This document shows, piece by piece, positions 40,806 through 48,542 of a stretch of DNA of 48,542 nt (position 1 is its first letter; every line of letters starts with the position of its first letter). Source of the DNA: Bacteroidales bacterium UBA6229 (GTDB lineage Bacteria > Bacteroidota > Bacteroidia > Bacteroidales > F082); assembly GCA_002440975.1 (NCBI GenBank), contig DJWN01000136.1:1-48542 (forward strand), in the 5' to 3' direction. Made by a program: the position numbers and the translations under genes. The notes beneath the pieces were generated by a model that was not told the DNA's origin, searched no databases, and worked only from the letters and a program-made list of their open reading frames with translations.

Positions 40806-41441
40806 ATGAAAGGGTTTTCAAAGGTTCTGGTTTTTGCTTTGTTTGTGCTTGCATTTGTCTCAAAAGGCACTGCTCAGCAAAGCATGATTGTGCACGGCAA
40901 GGTGCTTTCGGCCGACAGTCTTAAACCTGTTCCTAATGTTCATATAATCAGCAAAATGGCACGAAGAGGAACTATTTCTGACAAATATGGTAAGTTTGCT
41001 TTCAGGGGATATGGAACAGACACTTTGTTGCTGACTTCTATTGGATTTTCACGGAAAATTATCGGAACTCACGACAGCTTGATCAATCAACCGGGCGGCC
41101 TGTATATTTTGTTGGAGCGCGATACGGTGCAAATGCAGGAAGTGGTGGTGAGGGCATTTTACGACTGGCCAACTTTTAAATATTTGTTTGTGCATATGGA
41201 ACCCGTAAAAGCTTTTGAAATAGAAGATTTTACGGCTGAGCTCAAAAGCAGTTTGGTTGGAGTTAAACCTGCTCCGCTCACCATAAAAGGACCTATTCAG
41301 GCCTTGTATGATTTTTTTAATCATATGGCAAGGCTTCAGCGCAGACTTGAACGAAACAGAAAAGCCTATAATGAGCAACTAATCCGTGAAGGACGCATAC
41401 AGGATACGATTCCTGAAATTCCGGAGCATCGAAGAGATTAG
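40806..41441 (+). CDS. secreted carboxypeptidase-regulatory-like domain protein
   Basis: 211 aa from ATG 40806 with a signal peptide (about 1-24, KGTAQ). A CarboxypepD_reg-like beta domain (about 28-115) reads MIVHGKVLSADSLKPVPNVHI, then GTISDKYGKFAF and DTLLLTSIGFSRK, as at the N-terminus of SusC/TonB receptors but here without a barrel. The C-terminal half is helical and basic (MARLQRRLERNRKAYNEQ). Function unknown; probably periplasmic or outer-membrane associated. It converges with the MscS gene, the two stop codons overlapping by a few bases. Confidence 0.85.
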   Translation: MKGFSKVLVFALFVLAFVSKGTAQQSMIVHGKVLSADSLKPVPNVHIISKMARRGTISDKYGKFAFRGYGTDTLLLTSIGFSRKIIGTHDSLINQPGGLYILLERDTVQMQEVVVRAFYDWPTFKYLFVHMEPVKAFEIEDFTAELKSSLVGVKPAPLTIKGPIQALYDFFNHMARLQRRLERNRKAYNEQLIREGRIQDTIPEIPEHRRD

Positions 41442-41965
41442 TTTTCGCTGCTTGGCTGATTTGGCTCTAATTTCTTTGGGTTTGCCGAGATTGTTTTTTG
41501 CAATACCTGATTGCAGGGAACAGAAAGCAATACACCCTCGGCAGTTCTGATGTACATAAAAAACAGCGTAATATTTTCTACTATTCCTTCGATGGGCAGG
41601 TCTTTATCCAAAATCTTGATCCAGCCGCCAATGTGAATCGGATGATTGAAAAATAAGATCAGGCTGGCAGTGATATTGGATAGGATTGACCACTGTGCAA
41701 TGAATCCAACGGCAAGCAGGGTAAGCGTAGAAGTTAGGAACAGGAACAACTGCTGCGGATCAACACCCCAAATGGCTATTAATCCTACAATTGCCAGTAT
41801 AAAAATGAAAAGGTGAATGATCTTGTAAATGATTTTTTTGCGTTCGAGGGCAAAGTGAACGCGCTTATCAATACGCCTCAACACAGCCCTGAAAATCATA
41901 TTTCCCAGAAACAGTAACAGGAAGAAAATAATAGTTCCAAGTATTTGAAGATGAAGGGTGTTCAT
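41438..41965 (-). CDS. small MscS-type mechanosensitive channel
   Basis: 175 aa from ATG 41965, supported by a -7 element at 41985-41992. Three hydrophobic segments (about 7-26, 47-66 and 73-108); the last is the pore-like TM3 with LTLLAVGFIAQWSILSNITASLILFF split over the membrane, followed by HIGGWIKILDKDLPIEGIVENITLFFM-like beta domain. It is shorter than E. coli MscS (286 aa) because the C-terminal cytoplasmic domain is truncated. Probably a tension- or osmosis-gated channel of the inner membrane. Confidence 0.88.
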   Translation of the reverse strand: MNTLHLQILGTIIFFLLLFLGNMIFRAVLRRIDKRVHFALERKKIIYKIIHLFIFILAIVGLIAIWGVDPQQLFLFLTSTLTLLAVGFIAQWSILSNITASLILFFNHPIHIGGWIKILDKDLPIEGIVENITLFFMYIRTAEGVLLSVPCNQVLQKTISANPKKLEPNQPSSEN

Positions 41966-41984
41966 AAAATAGACGTTTAGGGCA

Positions 41985-41992
41985 CAAAAGTA
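41985..41992 (-). promoter_or_regulatory. -7 element of the MscS-type gene
   Basis: Plus-strand CAAAAGTA reads TACTTTTG on the minus strand, a perfect TAnnTTTG match 19 bp before ATG 41965. Confidence 0.45.
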
Positions 41993-42009
41993 GTAAATTG
42001 TTATGTTTC

Positions 42010-42708
42010 TTAACTCACCGCACATGCTGCCGTCGCCACACTGATTTTGATGCCCGGGATAGTCTGCAGCACAGCACCACAGGCTTCGAGGGTGCTGCCT
42101 GTTGTTATCACATCATCGAGGAGCAGCACATGTTTTCCTTCCAGTTTTTGTTGGTTTTTCAGGGCAAAGATTTGTTTCACATTTTCCCACCTGGCCTGAC
42201 GCGATTTTCTCGTTTGGGTGCTGGTAGCTACCGTTCTGTACAATACATCAGCTGACAGCGGTACCGGAAAAGTCTGATTTATACCTTGTGCAATCACTTC
42301 ACTTTGATTATAGCCGCGCTGATGCTGTCTTTTGGGATGAAGCGGAACCGGAATCAGGTAGTCAACCGATTGGAAAAGAGGTGCCTCGCGCAGACTTTCT
42401 CCCATTTGTTCGCCGAGAAAATAGCCGGCATCCTTGTTGCTTTTGTACTTTAACTCATGAATCAGATGCTGCACCTTACCTTGTTTGCTAAAGAAAAAAG
42501 TAGCCGCAACAGCTTCAAAAGGTATTCTTCCCCAAAAAATACGTGCCAGCGGATTGTCGGCAACCTTTTCATAACCTGTTTTTGGCAAGGTATGTAAGCA
42601 AGTTAAACAAACCGTTTTTTCGTGGCGCATCAAACCGGTTCCGCAAGCTGCGCAAACTTCCGGATAGAAGAGCGACAGAAAACCGTCAAAAAGGGATGTT
42701 ATTTTCAT
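42010..42708 (-). CDS. comFC: ComF family phosphoribosyltransferase-like protein
   Basis: 232 aa. N-terminal zinc-binding Cys pairs CAACG (C19, C22) and CLTC (C34, C37). A type I PRTase fold follows, with IPVPLHPKRQHQRGYNQSE in the middle and the PRPP-binding loop LLLDDVITTGSTL near the C-terminus. ComFC/GntX relatives act in DNA uptake during transformation or in fork-related DNA metabolism. Full length. The MscS gene follows in the same direction 44 bp later with its own -7 element. Confidence 0.9.
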   Translation of the reverse strand: MKITSLFDGFLSLFYPEVCAACGTGLMRHEKTVCLTCLHTLPKTGYEKVADNPLARIFWGRIPFEAVAATFFFSKQGKVQHLIHELKYKSNKDAGYFLGEQMGESLREAPLFQSVDYLIPVPLHPKRQHQRGYNQSEVIAQGINQTFPVPLSADVLYRTVATSTQTRKSRQARWENVKQIFALKNQQKLEGKHVLLLDDVITTGSTLEACGAVLQTIPGIKISVATAACAVS

Positions 42709-42768
42709 GACCCGATAGATCGTTAGTTGCCTCTAATTGGGATGCATAAAAATAGCAAAAAATTCCTG

Positions 42769-42776
42769 TACTTTTG
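42769..42776 (+). promoter_or_regulatory. -7 element of the fused ABC ATPase gene
   Basis: TACTTTTG, a perfect TAnnTTTG match 25 bp before the TTG start at 42802. Confidence 0.45.
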
Positions 42777-42801
42777 TGCAAACTCAAAAAAATAAAACTG
42801 A

Positions 42802-44538
42802 TTGCAAGCTAAGAAATCAGAAATTCCATTGCTCAGCGTAAGAGACCTCACAGTTAAGTTTCGTTCCGGAAAGAAATGGAAAGCTGTTGTTCATGAAATT
42901 GATTTTGAAGTTTTTCGCGGCAGAACACTTGGTATCGTTGGAGAATCGGGTAGCGGTAAGTCGGTGAGTTCGCTGGCTTTGATGGGCTTGCTCGATAGCA
43001 GGAATGCAAAGGTTTCTGCTTCAGCATATTCTTTTCAGGAAGTTGATTTAGCTGGCTTTGCCGAATCTGATTTACGTCCGTTGCGGGGCAAGCGAATGGC
43101 AATGATTTTTCAGGAACCAATGAGCTCACTCAATCCGGTTCAGCGATGTGGCAGTCAGGTAGAAGAAGCCTTACGCATTCACCAAAAAATGAAAAAGGCT
43201 GAAGCCAAAAAGCGGGTGATTAAATTATTTGAGCAAGTGAAGCTTCCACGCCCCGAAGCCATGTATCGTGCCTATCCGCATCAGCTTTCGGGCGGACAAA
43301 AGCAGCGCGTGATGATCGCCATGGCACTCAGCTGCAATCCTGATTTGCTGATCGCTGACGAACCTACTACCGCACTGGATGTGACAGTTCAGCAGGAAAT
43401 TTTGGTTTTATTAAAGGATTTACAGCAACAATATGGCATGGGCATGATTTTTATCACCCACGATTTGGGTGTGATAGCCAATATAGCTGATGAACTTGCC
43501 GTGATGTATCAGGGAAAAATTGTAGAGAAAGGAGCTGTGCAGACCATACTTCATAACCCGCAACATCCTTATACCAAAGGACTTTTGGCTTGTAGACCTC
43601 CGCTGGATTACCGATTGAAGCGCATCCCTGTCATCAGTGAATTTCTCCAGGAAAAATGGCCCGGAGGTGCAGATCAGATCAAGGCAGAACTGCTGATACC
43701 AGAAACATTTAGGAAGCGGAATCATGAACTGCTTTATCAACAGAATTTTCTGCTGGAAGCGAAAAACGTTAATACCTGGTTCCCTTTACGAAAAGGCCTT
43801 TTAAACAGAACCTATGATCAGGTGAAAGCCGTTGATCGAGTAAGCTTTGAGGTTTATCCGGGAGAAACGCTTGGGTTGGTAGGTGAATCGGGTTGTGGAA
43901 AAACTACTTTAGGACGTACTTTGCTCCGACTTCAGGAACCCACTTCGGGAACGATATTATTTAAAGGGAAAGCCATTACCGGACTCAGCGACAGCACCAT
44001 GCGAAATATGCGCAAGCAGATTCAAATCATTTTTCAGGATCCCTATTCATCACTTAACCCGCGGATGAGTATTGGAAATGCACTTGCAGAACCCATGCGT
44101 GTGCATGGTTTGGCACGTTCGGCGATGGAAGCAAAGCAAAAAGTAAATCATTTGCTGGAAGAGGTTGGTTTAAAAGCTGATTATTATGATCGCTATCCCC
44201 ATGAGTTTTCGGGTGGACAAAGGCAGCGCATCAGCATTGCCCGCGCACTTGCTGTGGAACCAGAACTAATTATTTGCGACGAATCGGTATCGGCACTTGA
44301 TGTGTCGGTGCAGGCGCAGGTGCTCAATTTGCTCAACCGGCTCAAGGCCGATCGGGGTTTAACCTATATTTTTATCTCACACGATCTGAGTGTGGTCAGG
44401 TTTATGTCGGATCGTATTTTGGTGATGAAAGACGGCCGCATGGAAGAACTGGCCGAAGCCGATATGCTTTTTCGGCAGCCACAATCGGATTATACGAAAT
44501 CGTTGATTCGAGCTATTCCGGTAATCAATAAGTATTGA
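42802..44538 (+). CDS. fused dipeptide/oligopeptide ABC transporter ATPase (YejF/GsiA-like)
   Basis: 578 aa with two complete ABC domains. Domain 1 (about 8-270): Walker A GESGSGKS at 47-54, signature LSGGQKQR, Walker B LLIADEPTTALD. Domain 2 (about 318-578): Walker A GESGCGKTTLG, signature FSGGQRQR, Walker B LIICDESVSALD. Each is followed by the oligopeptide-type C-terminal extension (HPYTKGLL; a QSDYTKSLI match at the end). It drives uptake of peptides or glutathione-like solutes with separate permeases, none of which are adjacent. A TTG start at 42802 is used, as no ATG fits before the conserved strand. Confidence 0.92.
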   Translation: MQAKKSEIPLLSVRDLTVKFRSGKKWKAVVHEIDFEVFRGRTLGIVGESGSGKSVSSLALMGLLDSRNAKVSASAYSFQEVDLAGFAESDLRPLRGKRMAMIFQEPMSSLNPVQRCGSQVEEALRIHQKMKKAEAKKRVIKLFEQVKLPRPEAMYRAYPHQLSGGQKQRVMIAMALSCNPDLLIADEPTTALDVTVQQEILVLLKDLQQQYGMGMIFITHDLGVIANIADELAVMYQGKIVEKGAVQTILHNPQHPYTKGLLACRPPLDYRLKRIPVISEFLQEKWPGGADQIKAELLIPETFRKRNHELLYQQNFLLEAKNVNTWFPLRKGLLNRTYDQVKAVDRVSFEVYPGETLGLVGESGCGKTTLGRTLLRLQEPTSGTILFKGKAITGLSDSTMRNMRKQIQIIFQDPYSSLNPRMSIGNALAEPMRVHGLARSAMEAKQKVNHLLEEVGLKADYYDRYPHEFSGGQRQRISIARALAVEPELIICDESVSALDVSVQAQVLNLLNRLKADRGLTYIFISHDLSVVRFMSDRILVMKDGRMEELAEADMLFRQPQSDYTKSLIRAIPVINKY

Positions 44539-44588
44539 AGGTAATGAATTAGTCGATGCTTTCGGTAAAAGTTGGATTCCACATATCA

Positions 44589-45152
44589 CTACCAATTATA
44601 ATCAATGCCTACATAAAAAGTCGGAGTAAATGAGTTAATCATTAAGAAGAAGCCATCATAAGAACCAAATCCCAGGCCCGAAAACAAATGAATTTTATTG
44701 GAAACCTTGTAATCTACTCCAAAACTTGCAGTGTTTTCTACCACGATTTGTAGCTTTTCCTGAGAAAATGGAGGACCCAGCTGTTTTTCAATAAGTTTCA
44801 ATTGAAATATGGAGAAATTTAACTGTCCGTATAGTTTCACTCTGGGTACTAGTTCTCGTGAAGAATAGCGATAACCAAAGTTCAGACCGATTGATTTACT
44901 ACGATAATTATCAATATCATCATATTTTTTTGGAAGCCTTAAAATATGAACCAACTCGGGACCTATATACAAATTATGATTCCCAAAATTTAGGTTTAGA
45001 TTTATTGCATTATGAAGAATCCAATAATCATAAACTGTTGTCAATCGAACGCCAGGCCTTAGTGCTTCATTTTGATTATTTTGCCCAAAACAATCTTGAT
45101 GGATCAGTAAAAAAACAAAAATCCCCAAAAAATATACTGACTTGTACCACAT
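44589..45152 (-). CDS. putative outer-membrane beta-barrel protein
   Basis: 187 aa with a signal peptide (about 1-23, ending CFGQ). The mature part alternates hydrophobic and polar residues in strands with frequent aromatic ends (LNLNFGNHNLYIGPELVHIL, then IGLNFGYRYSS, LYGQLNFSIFQL and IHLFSGLGFGSYDGF), and it ends in YVGIDYNW, an aromatic C-terminus typical of outer-membrane barrels. No specific family recognised. Stands alone, divergent from the methyltransferase gene. Confidence 0.65.
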   Translation of the reverse strand: MWYKSVYFLGIFVFLLIHQDCFGQNNQNEALRPGVRLTTVYDYWILHNAINLNLNFGNHNLYIGPELVHILRLPKKYDDIDNYRSKSIGLNFGYRYSSRELVPRVKLYGQLNFSIFQLKLIEKQLGPPFSQEKLQIVVENTASFGVDYKVSNKIHLFSGLGFGSYDGFFLMINSFTPTFYVGIDYNW

Positions 45153-45250
45153 AGTCTAAGTTATGAGTTTTGGTTTCAATAAAATACTGGTAATTTAAGG
45201 TCAATGTTCAAATGATTAGTAAAAATAGAGATGATTTTTTCGAAAAGCAA

Positions 45251-45258
45251 TACATTTG
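45251..45258 (+). promoter_or_regulatory. -7 element inside the 5' end of the methyltransferase reading frame
   Basis: TACATTTG, a perfect TAnnTTTG match 13 bp before ATG 45272, which favours that start over ATG 45212. Confidence 0.4.
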
Positions 45259-45271
45259 TGAAAATATTTTT

Positions 45272-46081
45272 ATGGTACGTAGTTTGTTTAATTATGTTTC
45301 AAGTTCATTAAGAAGCATTGGTCTCTTAAAAACAGCTGATGTTGTTAGATATTATTTTGTCAGGATTGTAAAGTTAAAGCGAAATAGAAGGTTTAAAGAA
45401 ATTTTTCCTGACATTGTTTTACCCCCCGACTACCTCATGTACGAGTCTTTCCAGCTGGATTATAAGAAGTATTACGAAGACAGCCGTCAAACTGCAATTT
45501 GGTTGAAGGAATATTTCGAAAAATATGTCAAACTGCAGAACAAACGAATTTTAGATTGGGGTTGTGGGCCTGGGCGAATTATCAGGCATTTACCCTTAGT
45601 GATTAATAATGGCTGTACGTTTTACGGAACAGATTACAATGAACAATCCATTGCCTGGTGTAGTGAGCATATTCCCGAAGTTCATTTTAATACCAACCAG
45701 CTGGAGGCCAAACTGCCTTACGAAAGCGACTTTTTTGATGTAATCTATGGCATTTCTATTTTTACTCATCTTTCGGAGTCCATGCATTACAATTGGTTTA
45801 ATGAGCTTTACAGAATCCTAAAACCAGGCGGAATATTGTTTTTAACCACTCAGGGTGCTAATTTTCTGGTGAAACTTAATCAGACAGAAAAAAAGAATTT
45901 TCAATCCGGAAAGCTTGTTGTGAGGGGCAAAGTAAAAGAAGGCCATCGCACTTTTTCGGCATTTCAGCCAAAATCATTTATGGAAACTTTGTTTAACCAA
46001 ATGAAAGTGCTTGAACATGTGGAGCTTCCGATGGGTAATACGAAAGTTGTACCACAGGATATTTGGATTGTTAGGAAGTAG
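45272..46081 (+). CDS. class I SAM-dependent methyltransferase
   Basis: 269 aa from ATG 45272 (an in-frame ATG at 45212 would add 20 residues but lies upstream of a -7 element). Rossmann-type methyltransferase domain: motif I ILDWGCGPGRIIRHL, motif II YGTDYN, then FDVIYGISIFTHLSE and the LKPGGILFLTTQG strand. N-terminal basic helix region (VRIVKLKRNRRFKE). The substrate is unknown; relatives occur in glycan loci. Its last 81 bp are repeated 910 bp downstream, beyond a toxin-antitoxin pair. Confidence 0.87.
   Translation: MVRSLFNYVSSSLRSIGLLKTADVVRYYFVRIVKLKRNRRFKEIFPDIVLPPDYLMYESFQLDYKKYYEDSRQTAIWLKEYFEKYVKLQNKRILDWGCGPGRIIRHLPLVINNGCTFYGTDYNEQSIAWCSEHIPEVHFNTNQLEAKLPYESDFFDVIYGISIFTHLSESMHYNWFNELYRILKPGGILFLTTQGANFLVKLNQTEKKNFQSGKLVVRGKVKEGHRTFSAFQPKSFMETLFNQMKVLEHVELPMGNTKVVPQDIWIVRK
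45999..46079. repeat. 81-bp direct repeat, copy A (3' end of methyltransferase gene)
   Basis: Matches 46909-46989 with about five or six differences, nearly all at silent codon positions. It encodes the last 26 residues of the methyltransferase (from MKVLEHVELPMGNTK). Confidence 0.85.
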
Positions 46082-46299
46082 TTGTTAGTCTTAAAAACGA
46101 TAGGAAACCGTAAAAAGTTTTTGAGAATTTTAGGTAGAATTAATGGAATAAAAAATCCTATTGCCTGTTTAGTATTCCATTTTCTTTGCATAAGACCTTT
46201 GCCGTTTTGCTATGCATCAAGGCTGCTTTTTTCAAATTTTTGGATGAGTTACTACATATATTTCCTGAAAGGACACTTCTAACAACGTTTAAAAATTGT

Positions 46300-46307
46300 T
46301 ATTTTTG
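46300..46307 (+). promoter_or_regulatory. -7 element of the DUF433/DUF5615 operon
   Basis: TATTTTTG, a perfect TAnnTTTG match 17 bp before ATG 46325. The remaining gap 46082-46299 shows no convincing gene. Confidence 0.4.
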
Positions 46308-46324
46308 TAATAAAATAGAAAGAA

Positions 46325-46549
46325 ATGATTGAATATAAGACGATTATTAGAAGAAATCCGAACAAAAGGTTTGGAAAACCATGTGTTAGAGAAACGAGAA
46401 TTACTGTATTTGATGTGCTTGGTTGGTTGGCTTCTGGAATGACTTATGAAGAAATTATTGATGATTTTCCTGAATTAACAGTGGATGATATAAAAGCCTG
46501 CTTGGCTTATGCAGCAGATAGAGAACATAAATTGCAGCATGCTTCATGA
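46325..46549 (+). CDS. DUF433 family antitoxin
   Basis: 74 aa. The whole length is a small winged-helix DUF433 domain: IIRRNPNKRFGKPCVRETRI, then TVFDVLGWLASGMTYEEIIDDFPEL and VDDIKACLAYAADRE. Such proteins are the DNA-binding antitoxins of VapC-like type II systems. It overlaps the DUF5615 gene by 4 bp (ATGA), so translation is coupled. Its own promoter precedes it. Probably autoregulated like other type II antitoxins (family knowledge, not seen). Confidence 0.9.
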   Translation: MIEYKTIIRRNPNKRFGKPCVRETRITVFDVLGWLASGMTYEEIIDDFPELTVDDIKACLAYAADREHKLQHAS

Positions 46550-46890
46550 AATTACTTTTCGACCAAAATATTTCTTTTCGAATTACGAATAAGCTATATA
46601 ATCTGTTTCCAGAGTGTAAGCATGTCTCAGAATGTGGATTAATGAACTGTGATGATACAGATATTTGGGAATATGCCAAGAGAAATAATCATTCAATCGT
46701 AACTTTTGACTCAGATTTTTATGACATTAGTGTAATCAATGGTCATCCTCCTAAAATAGTATGGTTGAGAACGGGAAATATATCTACAAATGGAATTGTT
46801 CTGTTAATGATGCAAAACAAAGAAATGATTGAAAGATTTCTTCTGAGTGATGAATACAAAGAGGTAGCTTGTCTGGAAATCAATGCTTAG
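46546..46890 (+). CDS. DUF5615 family PIN-like toxin
   Basis: 114 aa. PIN-like (Mut7-C type) nuclease fold with the expected acidic residues: KLLFDQNIS near the start (Asp6), DDTDIWEYAKRNNH in the middle and IVTFDSDFYD. It ends with KIVWLRTGNIST, the usual DUF5615 strand. Expected to be an RNase toxin held by the DUF433 partner encoded just upstream (overlap 4 bp). The pair sits between two copies of the methyltransferase 3' end, which suggests that it arrived by insertion or recombination. Confidence 0.88.
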   Translation: MKLLFDQNISFRITNKLYNLFPECKHVSECGLMNCDDTDIWEYAKRNNHSIVTFDSDFYDISVINGHPPKIVWLRTGNISTNGIVLLMMQNKEMIERFLLSDEYKEVACLEINA

Positions 46891-46908
46891 TATTTTTGTT
46901 TTTTCGAA

Positions 46909-47003
46909 AAATGAAAGTGCTTGAACATGTGGAGCTTCCGATGGGCAATACGAAAGTTGTGCCTCAGGATATTTGGATTGCTCGGAAGATAGAGGTATCT
47001 TGA
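46909..47003 (+). pseudogene. methyltransferase 3'-end remnant (direct repeat copy B)
   Basis: From ATG 46911 it reads 30 codons, MKVLEHVELPMGNTKVVPQD..., ending TGA 47001-47003. It is the diverged terminal part of a methyltransferase gene without the catalytic domain. Compared with copy A: differences are GGT/GGC, GTA/GTG, CCA/CCT and AGG/CGG (silent), GTT/GCT (V to A), then a different last few codons. The gap 47004-47160 to rnr shows no gene; a weak -7 match TAATTTCG lies at 47096-47103. Confidence 0.8.
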
Positions 47004-47160
47004 TAACGATTCTTATCTATCATAACTACCTGTGTGGATTAAATGTTATTAGACAAGCTCATAAGTTTTTAATTTTATGCAGCATGAATTTATTGTAATT
47101 TCGTGCATAATGTTTTTGGGCTAATCGCCTGAAAGCGTTTCAAACATTAACACATACCGC

Positions 47161-48542
47161 ATGGCCAAAAAGAAATCCACTACTGGAAACAAAAGCACAT
47201 TTACAAATACCATTCTGAGTATTTTCGGTGAGCAACCGTTTAAACCCTTCAACTATAAACAGATTGCCAAGCTGTTGGGGATCAAAGATAAAGCCGGAAA
47301 AGATTTGATTGATAAAATTTTGCGTGAGCTGCTTCAGGAAGGGAAACTGCGCGAAGAAAGGCCTTACCGCTATGTGTTGAGTAAGGAAATGCTTACACAA
47401 ATTGGTGGAAAAAGTAAGCTTTCTATCGGTAAGGTGGACATGAAAAGTACCGGCAAGGCTTATGTGATTCCTGAAGACGGTGGCGAAGATATTTTTATTG
47501 CTGCCAACAATACCGGACAGGCTTTGCATGAGGATCTCGTGAAGGTAGCCCTTTTCCCAAAGCGGAAAAACAAAAAGACTGAGGGCCAGATTGTTGAAAT
47601 ACTGCAACGCACCAAAACAGATTTTGTTGGTGTGCTTACGATCAGCCGCGATTTTGGTTTTGTGGTTCCCGACAGTCAGCATATGCCTATGGATATCTTT
47701 ATCCCTAAATCGGCATTGAACAAAGCTAAAAATGGCGATAAAGTAGTCGTTCGCATTGGCGAATGGCCTGAGCAGTCGAAGAATCCTTTTGGCGAGGTGA
47801 TTCATGTGCTGGGTCGTCCCGGCGAAAACAATGTGGAGATGCAGTCGATTCTGGCCGAATATCATTATCCTTTGCAGTTTCCAACTGCTGTTGAAAAGGA
47901 AGCTGCAGCGATTTCCGAAAGGCTTTCTGCAAGCGAAATGGCCAGCCGAAAAGATTTCCGCAAGGTATTTACCATCACCATCGATCCGGCCGACGCCAAA
48001 GATTTTGACGATGCCCTGTCATTGCATAAACTGGATAATGGCAACTGGGAAGTTGGTGTTCACATTGCTGATGTATCTCATTATGTGAAGCCCGGAACAG
48101 CCTTGGATGAGGAAGCCAAAGAAAGAGGAACCTCTGTTTATCTGGTTGATCGGGTGATTCCTATGCTGCCCGAAAAGCTTTCCAATGGGGTATGTTCGTT
48201 GCGGCCAAACGAAGACAAACGCTGTTTTTCTGCTGTTTTTGAGATGAACGAAGAAGCTGAAATTTTGGATGAATGGATTGGAAAAACTTTGATAAACTCT
48301 AACCGTCGTTATGCTTACGAAGAGGTGCAGGCTATGATTGAAGGAGGCGAAGGTGACTACAAACAGGAAATTATGCTTTTGCACCGTTTGGCTGAGAAAC
48401 TTCGGGTGAAAAGAATGGCTAACGGCTCTATCAATTTTCATTCCGAAGAGGTGAAGTTCATTCTCGATGAAAATTCCAAGCCGATTGATACCTATGTAAA
48501 AGTACAGCAGGAAAGCCATATGCTGATCGAAGACTTTATGTT
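47161..48542 (+). CDS. rnr: ribonuclease R (5' part, cut by window edge)
   Basis: 3'-5' processive exoribonuclease of the RNase II family, degrading structured RNA and acting in rRNA quality control. 460 codons are visible. An N-terminal basic lead and winged-helix region (FGEQPFKPFNYKQIAKLLGI) come first. Two cold-shock domains follow (GKAYVIPEDGGEDIFI, and FGFVVPDSQHMPMDIFIPKS). The start of the RNB catalytic domain has the metal-binding TIDPADAKDFDDALS and HIADVSHYV. The S1 domain lies beyond the right edge. A long minus-strand open frame over this gene (47140-47865) is a shadow. Confidence 0.95.
   Translation, partial: MAKKKSTTGNKSTFTNTILSIFGEQPFKPFNYKQIAKLLGIKDKAGKDLIDKILRELLQEGKLREERPYRYVLSKEMLTQIGGKSKLSIGKVDMKSTGKAYVIPEDGGEDIFIAANNTGQALHEDLVKVALFPKRKNKKTEGQIVEILQRTKTDFVGVLTISRDFGFVVPDSQHMPMDIFIPKSALNKAKNGDKVVVRIGEWPEQSKNPFGEVIHVLGRPGENNVEMQSILAEYHYPLQFPTAVEKEAAAISERLSASEMASRKDFRKVFTITIDPADAKDFDDALSLHKLDNGNWEVGVHIADVSHYVKPGTALDEEAKERGTSVYLVDRVIPMLPEKLSNGVCSLRPNEDKRCFSAVFEMNEEAEILDEWIGKTLINSNRRYAYEEVQAMIEGGEGDYKQEIMLLHRLAEKLRVKRMANGSINFHSEEVKFILDENSKPIDTYVKVQQESHMLIEDFM

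Noticed and set aside
46082..46282. Reading frame of 66 codons between the methyltransferase and the antitoxin
   Set aside because: No start signal, biased toward Phe/Leu/Lys, and it would overlap the toxin-antitoxin promoter area; probably non-coding.
47140..47865. Long minus-strand reading frame (241 codons) over rnr
   Set aside because: It lies opposite a clear RNase R gene; its sequence has no domain-like pattern and it extends past the rnr start.
1..48542. tRNA or rRNA genes
   Set aside because: No cloverleaf with a GGTTCGAATCC-like T-arm or rRNA core sequence was noticed by eye; a tRNAscan/Infernal run would be needed to be sure.

Overview
The window looks like a chromosomal segment of a member of the Bacteroidota (a Bacteroidales/Marinilabiliales-like or related environmental lineage). 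The sequence is AT-rich, and most genes lack a strong Shine-Dalgarno sequence. Many genes are preceded by the Bacteroidota -7 element TAnnTTTG, several with TTG 18-19 bp further upstream. The gene families are typical of the phylum: DUF3109, MORN-type repeat proteins, DUF4369/TlpA lipoproteins, LytTR regulators with propeller kinases, and a topA-ureohydrolase pair. No rRNA, tRNA, CRISPR array, prophage or complete insertion sequence was seen.

Layout. 1-2.3 kb: 5' part of recJ and a MacB/FtsX-type permease (leftward). 2.4-7.6 kb: purH-mreB-mreC-mreD, then a TlpA-like lipoprotein (rightward). 7.6-9.4 kb: lutB and rpiB (leftward). 9.4-10.0 kb: a very AT-rich 600-bp gap with a cluster of DnaA-box-like 9-mers, proposed as a candidate oriC. 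10.0-15.6 kb: nadA-lipoprotein-MORN protein, then lipoprotein-PepSY protein-small membrane protein, then a PAS histidine kinase with a Cys cluster (rightward). 15.7-23.3 kb (leftward): a deoxyhypusine-synthase-like protein; a sulfate-activation operon cysQ-cysD-cysNC interrupted between cysD and cysNC by a 23S-rRNA-IVP-type four-helix-bundle gene flanked by inverted heptamer arrays; and two UDP-sugar dehydrogenases (wbpB- and wbpA-like). 23.4-31.4 kb: topA, a degenerate arginase-fold protein, a small membrane protein, ruvC, a flippase-like protein with a glycosyltransferase, and argF. 31.6-34.3 kb: a DUF3109 protein, a BlaI/M56 sensor-regulator pair with three matching operators, a terminator, and a 70-bp hairpin repeat present twice. 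34.3-40.7 kb (leftward): two YceI proteins, an OB-fold protein, a LytTR regulator, its frameshifted propeller kinase (pseudogene) and an EEP-family phosphohydrolase. 40.8-48.5 kb: a carboxypeptidase-regulatory-domain protein, an MscS channel, comFC, a fused oligopeptide ABC ATPase, a beta-barrel-like protein, a methyltransferase whose 3' end is repeated on the far side of a DUF433/DUF5615 toxin-antitoxin pair, and the 5' part of rnr.

Genes that work together: mreBCD (cell shape); cysQ/cysD/cysNC (PAPS synthesis and PAP removal, next to nucleotide-sugar genes and without sulfite-forming reductases, which suggests sulfation of a glycan); BlaI/M56 (derepression by proteolysis); LytTR regulator with propeller kinase; DUF433/DUF5615 toxin-antitoxin. 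The most unusual items are the repeat-bracketed four-helix-bundle gene filling the whole cysD-cysNC gap, the toxin-antitoxin cassette with a duplicated host-gene 3' end, the multiply frameshifted kinase beside intact partners, and the candidate replication origin. Calls come from reading motifs by eye; no database search was run.
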